DNA from: Propionibacteriaceae bacterium UBA7704
GTDB taxonomy: Bacteria; Actinomycetota; Actinomycetes; Propionibacteriales; Propionibacteriaceae
Length of the DNA stretch: 64,000 nt
Direction of reading: 5' to 3'
Assembly (NCBI GenBank): GCA_002482525.1
Contig: DLGC01000018.1
Coordinates: 149,044 to 213,043, forward strand
Shown: in pieces, positions 23,124-32,600 of the stretch
Numbering within the stretch: the first letter of the stretch is position 1
How the letters are laid out: the number at the start of each line of letters is the position of its first letter
The notes under the pieces: model-generated
What the model was told of the DNA's origin: nothing
Seen by the model: the letters and a program-made list of their open reading frames with translations, nothing else
Databases searched by the model: none
Position numbers and translations under genes: made by a program

Positions 23124-25565
23124 TCAGACCTCCGCAAGCGCCTCGGTCGGTGCGGCTTTCGCGGCCCGGCGTCCGGGCAGAATCGAGGCCAGCGCTGCCG
23201 CGCCCACCGCAACCGCGATCATGATGACGGTCTGGGTTCCGTTGACGGCGAAGGTCACCGAGTCCAAGCCCATCGAGTTGGCCGTGGCGGTCACGGCCAA
23301 CCAGCCGAAGAAGCCTCCGGCCACTAGGCCTACAAGGAGCCCCACCGCTGTCACCTGGAGCGCCTCGATGGTCAGCATCGAGCGCAACGAACCCGCCTGC
23401 AGCCCCAAGGCTCGCAGCAGTGCCGACTCCCGCGAGCGTTCGATGACCGACAGACTCAAGGTGTTCCCCACCCCGACCAGGGCAATCAACACCGCGACAC
23501 CCAACAGGCCGGTGGTGATCGCCAGCAGGACGGTAAAGACCTGCTCCATCATCGCCGCCTGCGGGACGGACCCCGAGATCAGCTCCTGGGAACCGGCGAT
23601 ATCTGCCGCGGCAACCATCACCGAAACCGCCTGGGTGCGATCAGGCACCGACAGCCACACCACGGCATCAGGAGTCACCGAGCCAAGCTTGGCCAAGGTG
23701 GCTGCTGAGACCAGAGCCTGGTCGTAATCGACCAGCCGAGAGGTGTGTACCGTCACGGTGACCTTTCGGCCGTGAGCGGTGAGGGTGACGCGCTTCGGGA
23801 GCTCTTGCGCCGCGTACTTGTTGATCAGCACCTCGTCGTCGGTGACAGTCTGGGTGATTCCGGTCGCACCGGGAATGCCGTCCCGATAGCCCAACACCAG
23901 CAGGGTCTGCTCCTTGTTGACCGTCGCTGTGGTGGCCGGCAAAGCGACCGCATCGTCCACGCCAGGAATGTTCCTGAGTTTCGCGATGGCCTCGGAAGTC
24001 ACCGACTGAGGTGGCGACCCCTGCGGGGCACCGGACACCTGGAGATCGACCGGGTATTGCACCGCCAACTCCTGATTCACCGTTGCCTGCAGACTCGCCG
24101 TGGCAACCTGCAGGGTGATCATCAAACCCAGCGCGAGCATCAAGGCGGTGGCAGTAGCCGTGGCCCGCTTCGGATTGCGCTCGGCGTTGTCGGCAGCCAG
24201 GCGGGGCACGGTGCCCAGTTGGCGCACGCCGGCACCAACCACGCGCAGCAGGCTGGGCACGAACAGCGGTCCGCCCAGCAGCACACCCAGCGAAATCAGC
24301 GCACCGGCACCGATGGCGACTCCCAAGGCGTAGGAGTCCTTCCACACCACGGCCACAACCGCTAGTGCGGTACCGCCAAGGAGCAGCAGCACGCAGATGA
24401 CTGTGCGCACAATCGGAATGCGGCGCTGATCGGTTTCGGCAGCCGAAGGACGCAGCGCCTCCAGCGGCATGACCCGGGTTCCGCGAACGATCGGGACGAA
24501 GGCGGCTACCACGGTGGCCAACAGTCCTAGTCCGAAGGCTGCTGCCAGTTGCGGCCAGGGCAAAGCCAAGCCCCAGAACAGGGCTGTGCTCCACGCCGTG
24601 ATGCCGGCAGCAATTCCGATCCCCATGGCCAGACCCAGCAGGGATCCCACCACGCCCAAGATCAACGCCTCGGCGAAGAAGCGCCGCCGTACCTGCTGGC
24701 CGGAGGCTCCCACTGCCCGCAGCAGACCGACCTGGCGGCGACGCTGCGCCACCGTGATCGCAAAGGTGTTGGCGATGGTGATCATGCCCACGACCATTGC
24801 GATGGCCGCGAAGCCCCACAAGATGTTGGCGAACACGTCGAAGTCGGCCACGATCGAGGCGACCTCCTTGGCGATGTAGACCGAGCCCTCTTCGACGGTC
24901 GCCTTCGGTGCCACGGACTTCAGCCGGAAGGACAGCCGCTGCACCAACTGCTCGGGGGTGGTTCCCGGCGCGGCCTTCACCGTCCAGGTCTGCGCGACGC
25001 CGGCAAGATCGCCCTGGGGGGCGAAGAAGCTGTCAGCGGCGTAGCCGGTCTTGGCGAACAAACCACTCGGCTCGTTCGTCAGTCCGACCACGATCAGCGA
25101 GGAATCGCCGCCCGCCGCTCGCAACCGGTCGCCGACCCCTACCGACAGGCTCTTGGCCGCTCCGGCACTAAGGGCTACCTCGTCGGCCTTCGTTGGCCAG
25201 CGCCCCTGGGTCAGGGATGCCCAGCGCAATCCCTCGGGCGGCACATTCACCAGATTGAGCACCTGCGAGACGGCTTGGTCGGTCGCGATGACACTGCTGG
25301 TGACCATCGGCGCGCTGAGCGCCACCCCGGCAGTGTCGGCAATGGTGGAACCAATCGCCCTATCCGGCGACGCATCCCGCGGCAGCGAGATCACGACATC
25401 GGCTTCGGCCACGGCGACACTCATCGACTTGCCTTGTGCTTGGCCCTCGGTGGCGGTCAACACCGAGGAGCCGGCAAGGAAGGCGACGCTGATGGCGATA
25501 GCCACGATGGTGGCCAGGAATCGACCCGGATGGTGTCGAACCTCGGAGAGTGCTTGACGAAACAT
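23124..25565 (-). CDS. MacB/FtsX-type ABC transporter permease
   Basis: An 813-aa membrane protein with two FtsX repeats. A first transmembrane helix (about 15-35) is followed by a large extracytoplasmic MacB-type domain, then three helices (about 245-370). The second half repeats the layout with a helix near 470, another external domain and three final helices (about 690-810). Conserved cytoplasmic motifs such as RRRQVGLLRAVGASGQQVRR and RSRESALLRALGLQAGSLRS are the couplings to the ATPase. Such permeases move lipids, peptides or antibiotics rather than nutrients. The stop of the ATPase gene lies at its first base (shared position 25565), so the two genes form one operon. Confidence 0.9.
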   Translation of the reverse strand: MFRQALSEVRHHPGRFLATIVAIAISVAFLAGSSVLTATEGQAQGKSMSVAVAEADVVISLPRDASPDRAIGSTIADTAGVALSAPMVTSSVIATDQAVSQVLNLVNVPPEGLRWASLTQGRWPTKADEVALSAGAAKSLSVGVGDRLRAAGGDSSLIVVGLTNEPSGLFAKTGYAADSFFAPQGDLAGVAQTWTVKAAPGTTPEQLVQRLSFRLKSVAPKATVEEGSVYIAKEVASIVADFDVFANILWGFAAIAMVVGMITIANTFAITVAQRRRQVGLLRAVGASGQQVRRRFFAEALILGVVGSLLGLAMGIGIAAGITAWSTALFWGLALPWPQLAAAFGLGLLATVVAAFVPIVRGTRVMPLEALRPSAAETDQRRIPIVRTVICVLLLLGGTALAVVAVVWKDSYALGVAIGAGALISLGVLLGGPLFVPSLLRVVGAGVRQLGTVPRLAADNAERNPKRATATATALMLALGLMITLQVATASLQATVNQELAVQYPVDLQVSGAPQGSPPQSVTSEAIAKLRNIPGVDDAVALPATTATVNKEQTLLVLGYRDGIPGATGITQTVTDDEVLINKYAAQELPKRVTLTAHGRKVTVTVHTSRLVDYDQALVSAATLAKLGSVTPDAVVWLSVPDRTQAVSVMVAAADIAGSQELISGSVPQAAMMEQVFTVLLAITTGLLGVAVLIALVGVGNTLSLSVIERSRESALLRALGLQAGSLRSMLTIEALQVTAVGLLVGLVAGGFFGWLAVTATANSMGLDSVTFAVNGTQTVIMIAVAVGAAALASILPGRRAAKAAPTEALAEV

Positions 25566-26320
25566 CAGGCGCCCAACTTTGCGGTGGCGGCCTGAATGTC
25601 AGCGGCGCTGGGTCCGGCCAGATCGGCGACGATGCGTCCATCGGACAGCAAGACGGTGCGTCCGGCGAATGCGGCGGCGTTGGCGTCGTGGGTGACCATG
25701 ACGATGGTCTGATCCAGTTCGAGGCTGGTGCGCTGCAGGTAGTTCAGTAGTTCATGGCCCGCGCGGGAATCCAGCGCCCCGGTCGGTTCGTCGGCGAAGA
25801 CGACCGCAGGCGAGGTGATCAGTGCCCGGGCGATGGCCACCCGCTGCTGCTGTCCGCCCGAAAGCTGTGAGGGGAGGTGGGAGAGTCGATCCCGCAGCCG
25901 CAGCGAGTCGACCAAGGTGTTGAACAGTGCCTTGTCGGGCTTCTGCCCGGCCAAGTCCAGCGGAAGCAGGATGTTCTGCTCGGCGGTCAGGGTGGGCAGC
26001 AGGTTGAAGGACTGGAATACGAAGCCCACGGCGTCGCGGCGTACCCGGGTGAGCTGTTTGTCGTTCAGCGTGGACAGGCTGTGGCCACCGAGGAAGATCT
26101 GACCGGAGGTGGGTCGGTCCAGTCCGGCCAGGCAATGCATGAGGGTGGACTTTCCGGAGCCGGACGGGCCCATGATGGCGGTGAAGGAACCCCGAGTGAA
26201 CTCCACATCGACGCCATCCAGGGCGTGTACGGCGGTATCGCCGGATCCGTAGGTTTTGGTCAAGGAGACTGCCGAGGCGATTGCCGTCGCCGGCTGTGTT
26301 GCGGACATTGTCATGGTCAT
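25565..26320 (-). CDS. ABC transporter ATP-binding protein, MacB/LolD family
   Basis: A 251-aa ATPase. Walker A is GPSGSGKSTLMH (about 52-63), the signature motif LSGGQQQRVAIARAL (about 157-171), Walker B VVFADEPTGALDS, and the switch histidine lies in VMVTHDANAAAF. The insertion between Walker A and signature (LTAEQNILLPLDLAGQKPDK) is of the LolD/MacB type. It pairs with the FtsX-type permease directly downstream. The 5' end offers two methionines close together (MTMTM). Confidence 0.92.
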   Translation of the reverse strand: MTMTMSATQPATAIASAVSLTKTYGSGDTAVHALDGVDVEFTRGSFTAIMGPSGSGKSTLMHCLAGLDRPTSGQIFLGGHSLSTLNDKQLTRVRRDAVGFVFQSFNLLPTLTAEQNILLPLDLAGQKPDKALFNTLVDSLRLRDRLSHLPSQLSGGQQQRVAIARALITSPAVVFADEPTGALDSRAGHELLNYLQRTSLELDQTIVMVTHDANAAAFAGRTVLLSDGRIVADLAGPSAADIQAATAKLGA

Positions 26321-26638
26321 AGCTCCAAGGTAGAAAAACGCCGCACTGACTGAAATGGCCCATGGGCGAGGCTTTGGGGTAGTGCTGGCACCACCCGCGA
26401 CTCACCGTAGACATCACTTCGGGCATGGCGCGTCATTCGCTGCGGCCGGACGCATCGTCCGTGCGGATGACAACGGGCTGCGCAGGCCCCTCTATTGGGC
26501 TGAATTTCCCGGTCGGGTCTTCCCGCCGTCATCTCATTAACCGGTGAAAGACACTTCGAGGCCCTGGACTGCTCCTTGGCTGTGATGGTGATTGCGGCCG
26601 GGCACGTTTCATCAGTTGCGCGAAAGGTCGTTGTTCCG
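26321..26638. promoter_or_regulatory. Divergent intergenic region
   Basis: No gene is evident in these 318 bases between the ABC transporter operon and the large phosphoesterase gene. An imperfect inverted repeat, GGTAGTGC-TG-GCACCACC, lies at about 26,392-26,409, and AT-rich patches (CTCATTAACC near 26,534) may mark a rightward promoter. I could not fix the transcription starts. Confidence 0.35.
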
Positions 26639-29600
26639 ATGCTCCAGGAACCCGCAGTCCGTCCGGTCAATCTGGTCGGCCATCTCCGACGATTCGCCCT
26701 CGTGGCCTTGGTCAGCTTGGCGTTGATCGTGCCGCTGCAGGCGCTCCCGGCGCAGGCAGCTCTCACGGGGGTGACCGGTTCCGGCACCAGCTCCGACCCC
26801 TACCAGGTTCAGACTGCTGATGGGCTGTACGCGATCATTGGGGAGATCAACGCCGATCCCGGCGGCTATGGTGCCGCGACCATCGAAGTGACCGCAGATC
26901 TGGATCTGGCCGGGCGCGATCCGCTGCCGATGATCGATACCTTCACCGGCTCCATCGACGGCATGGGGCATACCATCAGCAACCTCAGCTACGCCGCAGG
27001 GGCCGGCGGTCATCGGGGAATGATCCGGCAACTCACCGGCGGGCGAGTCAGCAATCTGCGCCTGTCGAACCTGGCTGTGGACAACGGCACCAGCACCGGG
27101 TTCGTGGCCGGCATCGCCGTCTACGCCACGAATGCCACCCTCAGCGGCAACTCGGTGGTCAAGGCGAACCTCAAAGCGGCCTCGGCGGAGAAAGTCGGTG
27201 GCCTCGTCGCAGAATCCGACGGGTGCACCATCACGGACAACTATGTGGACGCCACCATCATCGCCAATGAGATGCCTGCCGGTATCGCCTCCTACACCAA
27301 GAACGCCTCGACGCTGAGCCGCAACCTGGTTCGCGCGGACCTGACGATGCTCACCGGCGGTGGCGTCAACGGCACCAAGGGCAACGATGCCGGAATGGTC
27401 CTCGGCTACGCCGGCAATCCGAACACCGGAGTGTTCAGCAGCAACGTCGCCCTCGGCGGCACCATCGCCTATGACGGAAGGATCGATGGTTTCGTCGGGC
27501 GCATCCTGGGCTACACCGGCTACTCCGGCTGGACCGCCACGGACAACCTCGCCAACTCCGACATCACCATCTCCGGCAGTCCCGTGACCGGGCCCGGTGT
27601 GCTCAATCAGCACGGCACCGACACGGCCGCTGCGACGCTCGCCCAGCAGGCCACCTACGAGGCGTTGGGTTGGGACTTCGGTACCAACTGGGCCTTCGAC
27701 ACGGACCTCGGTCACCCGGTTCCGAAGTACACCTACTCGCTGCGTGGCAGCGGCACCGCCGATTCTCCCTACGAGCTCACCAGCGAATTCGACCTAGAGT
27801 TCCTGGCCCAACGACTCAATGCCGGTGATGGTGCCTACACTGCGGCGACTAACATCGAGCTGACCTCAGACCTGGACTTCACCGGACGCGATCCGTTTGA
27901 AGGCATCAACACCTTCACCGGCACCCTCGACGGCATGGGGCACACCATTGCCAACCTCACCTACGGGCCCAGCGCTGCGTCGGCTCGGCTGGGCTTCATT
28001 CGCGCCCTGAACAAAGGCACCGTTCGCAATCTCACGCTGGACGCCGTCACCGCAGTCAGCACCAGCACCACGGAGTCGGACTTCGTGGCCGGCCTTGCGG
28101 TCGTCGCCACCGACGCCACCGTCGACAAGGTCAGCCTGATCGGAATGCGCCTCGACGGTGCCGGGGTGGAGAAGGTCTCCGGAATCGCGGCCGAGCTGCG
28201 CGGAGCCAGCTCGGTGACCAACTGCTGGGTCGACGGCAGCGCCAAGGCCAAGAAGATGCCAGGCGGCATCGCCGGCTACGCCCACAACACCTCAGTGATC
28301 AAGCACAATCTGACCTCCATGGATCTCACCGTGGTGAACAGCGGCAACACCGGAACCCGCGGAGTCGACGCCGGCGCCATCGTGTCGTACCCCGGCAGCG
28401 GCAACGCCGTCACCATCGAAGGCAATGTCTCCCTCGACGGATCCATCACCTACACCGGTACCGTTACCGGCTTCGTCGGACGCATCCTGGGCTACTACCA
28501 GGCCACGGGCGCCTATGCCGTCAGCGTGTTGGACAAGAACCTGGCCAACTCCGCGATCACCGTCAGCGGAAGTACCGTCAGCGGCACCGCCACCAGCCAG
28601 AACGGTGCCGACACCTCGGCAGCAGAGCTGGCCAAGCAGAGCACCTACGAAGGCATCGGCTGGAGCTTCGAAACCGACTGGACTTTCGACAAGACCCTCG
28701 GCCATCCGCTCCCCAAGTACGTGCGCATCGGCGATCGCCCCAACCGGATCACAGCCACCTTCACCGCCGACCCGAGCACCGAACGTTCCTTCACCTGGTA
28801 CTCCGATCTCACCAGTGACACCGCGACGGTCCAGGTGTCGACCGCGAAGAGCCTGGAGGGTGCTACCACCGCCACCGCCACCCGCGGCTCCGGGCTGGAC
28901 GGGGAGAACTTCTACAAGGCGACCATCACCGGTCTCACCCCCGGTGAGCGCTACTACTACCGGGTCGGCGACTCGGCCATGGGAGTGTGGGGCTCCATCG
29001 GAACCTTCCTCACCAGCGACGGCCATTCCGACTTCAGCTTCGTCGACATCGCCGACACCCAGGCGCAGAACCTCACCGAGGCCGGGTTGTCGGCAGCCAC
29101 CATCGCCAAGTCGTTGTCGGCGGTGCCCGCCGCGCAGTTCCTCATGCAGAACGGCGACCTGGTCGAACACGGCGGCTCGGAGTCTGATTGGACGAACCTG
29201 CTGACCTCCGCCCAGGACAGCCTGCTGTCGACCACCATCGCACCGGCGGCGGGCAATCACGATGCGCCGACCAACGGGTTCATCGATCACTTCGCGGTGC
29301 CTGCCCCTAACGGTCAGAGCACCACTGCCGGGGCCTACTACTCCTTCACCTACAACAAGGCTCACTTCGTGGTGTTGAACACCAACGAGAGCGCCAGCCA
29401 GAATCTGTCCGCCGACCAGCTCAGCTGGCTGCGTGAGGATGTCACCAAGGCCCGCAAGGACGGCGCCCAGTGGGTGATCGTCAACATTCACAAGGGTCCG
29501 TTCACCACGGGCAACCACGCGGACGACGCCGACATCATCGCGATGCGCCAGGAGCTGCTACCGGTGATGGCCGAGGTCGGAATCGATTTGGTCTTGGAAG

Positions 29601-32600
29601 GGCACGACCATGTGATCAGCCGCTCCAAGCCGCTGACCTACGATGCGTCCGGAGTTGCCTCGGCGAAGACGGTCAAAACCCAGAACTTCACCGAAATGGT
29701 GAACGGCAAGCGCGTCGAATACGCGGTCAAGCCCAATGGCACCATCTTCTTCCTGCCCAACACTGGGGGCGCCAAGCACTACTCCCAGAAATCCAGCAGT
29801 AGCGCCCTCGACCTGGAGTCCTATCTGGCGCTGTTCGACCGCACAGGTGAGCAGGCCACGGAGAACTTCGCTGCGGTCCGCGTCAGCGAGAATCGGCTGA
29901 CCGTCGACGTCTACGACATTCGCAACCAGGGTCAACCGCGGCTTTTCGAGAGCTTCGGCATCGACCGACAGGTCTCGGACGTGGACGACCAGATCGCGGC
30001 ACTCCCGGCGGTGGACGAGCTCACCGCCGCCGATGCAGCAGCGGTCGCGAAGGCGCGCACCTCGGTGGACCAGCTCACTGCTGCACAGCGTGGCGCGCTT
30101 CACAATGAGGATGCGCTGCGGGCCAGGGAAGCCAAGCTGCGCAAACTCAGCGGTGCGGTCGTCACCGACGGCTCCCAGTTGGCCTGGGCGGCAACCGATG
30201 CGTCCACTCGGACTTCGGTGACCATCCGCAACGACACGCGGACGGTGATCGCCGATCAGCCGGTGCGGGTGACGCTGACCGACACACCGCAGGTCGCCGC
30301 CCATCAGTTGGCGTTCTTCGCTGAAGACGGTACGGCGCTGCCCTACGAGGCCGAATCCTGGAATCCCGGCGGCAGCTCGGTGGTATGGGTGCGGGTGCCG
30401 TCACTGGCGGCAAAGGCCGGCACCACGGTGTGGGCCTACTTCGGCACCGATCAGGGCAAGAATGCCGCCGCGCAGGTGTGGGCCGACGACTACAGCCTGG
30501 TCGAGCACTTTGCGAAGAACTCCGCCAACGGCACCAGCTTCACCGACTCCACCGGAAAGGCCACCGCTTCGGTGGTCGGTGCCGATTGGAATACCGGTAC
30601 GGACGACAGTGGTGACGGCACCGCCGCCCTGGGTGGGGCGCGGCTGCAATACAGCGGCGACATCGGCGGCGGCTATGACCGCATCGCGATCAGCTCCGTG
30701 GTCTCGCTCACCGCTGCTCAACTCGGCGCCATGACCGGAAATGCCCCGATCGTGGCCAAGGAATCTCAGACCAGCGATGGTCAGGTCACCTTCTGGCAGG
30801 GCATCAAGAGTTCCGGAAAGCTGGCGGTGCGGCTGGCCGGCAACAGCTTCGAGTTCGGCAATGTGGACCTGAACCACGAGTTCGACTTCCCCGCCAACGG
30901 CAAACCGCACCTGATCACCCAAACCTACGACGGCATGACCTACTCGGTCTTCCTCGACGGTGCAGAGGTGCTGTCTCAGATGGTCGAATACCGCTCGACC
31001 TATTCGGATCCGAAGGTCCTGACCACCATCGGCGACTACTACACCAACGACGGCACCCTGGCCTCGCCATTCCGCGGCATCGCCTACGAGGTCGAGGTGG
31101 CCGGCAAGGCATTCAGTCCCGACCTGGAGGCATTCCGCTACGCCAACTACTTCGGCGACGCGGTCAGGGTGGGCGCGCTGACCGCGAAGGCCGACCAGAA
31201 CCTCGAGCTCGTCGTCGACGACCCCGACGGCGGCTCGCAGGTTGAGGCCGGACTGGTGACCGTCACCGGAACCCTGGGTGCGCGTGCTCAGCTCACGGCA
31301 ACCGTGGCCGGCGACCAGGTATTCAGCCAGACCGTCGATGCCGGGCATTTCGGCATCAAGGTTCCCGTCAACGCCCTCGGTGACCAGGAGCTCCTCCTGC
31401 AGGCCTCGGCAGCGGGAAAGACCAGCGAGGTGCGTGTTCCGCTGACGGTGGTGGACACCAAAGCCCCGGCCCAGCCTGCCGTCTCCGATACCTCGGATGA
31501 GGCCACCACGGCCCATACCGACGTCGCGCTGAATGCGACCCCGGTGACCGACGACCAGGAATCGGTGCAGACGACGTTCTATGCCAACACCGCGATCGCG
31601 CTGAACGAAGGCAACACCGTGGTGCGCGCCGGCACCAGCAGCGCGCGCACTCCGGACGCGTTGACTCCGGACAGTGGTGAGGTGACCAACGAATTGCACC
31701 CGACCACTGTGGGGGGCAACAAGAACCCGTATCAGCTGTATTCGATCTCACTCACCGATGATCAGGCCGCCCAGGACCAGTTCCACCTCACCTGGAGTGG
31801 CAAGGCCGACAAGCGTCGAGTGTCGGCACTGGTGTGGAACACCGAAACCAGTAGCTGGCAGGTGGTCGCGACCGGCTCCAGCAGCACCGGTGGCACGGTG
31901 AACCTCGACGTCACCGCGACGGCGGCGGAGAATCACCCGGTTTCTGCCGATCACAAGCTCACCGTGCTGATCTGGCGAGGTCTCACCTCGGTGCCGTTCG
32001 CTCGTAGTGATTACTCCGCCCAGCCCGATTCGGCCGATTTCGATTGGGGCATGGCGCACATCCCGGACTCCCAGCTGTACTCACAGGCGACGCCCGACCT
32101 GCTCACCGACCAACTGCAGTACGTCAGCGACACTGCCGCCGAGCGCAAGACGCAGCTCGTCGTTCAGGCCGGTGACTGGGTGAACCGTCCCTACCTCTCG
32201 CAGGAGTATCAGTGGAAGAACTCCGAACCGGCGATGAAGACTCTGGAAGCGGCGAAGATCCCGGCGATGATCTCCTGGGGCAACCACGACTATGAGCTGA
32301 ACCGCAACAACTCGGTGATGATGCCCAAGTACTACCCGATGTCGCGGTTCGCCGACGACCTGGCCGGTAGCCCGTGGACCTTCGGCGGCAGCAATGGCAT
32401 CGACAACTACTACTACTACGGCACTATCGGCGGGGCCAAGATCTTGGCGCTGACCGTCGGCTTCTTCTCAGCGGACAACTCCGGCGACGAGGGCCTGGCC
32501 TGGGCTGCGCAGGTGATCAAGGATCACCCCGCCTACAACGTGATCATTGCGAATCACAACTGCGTCAACACCGGTGCCAACAACTGGTCCAATGGCAACA

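Noticed and set aside
28292..29518. 408-codon frame opposite the giant phosphoesterase gene
   Set aside because: Shadow of the plus-strand gene; Gly/Val/Arg-rich without recognisable motifs.
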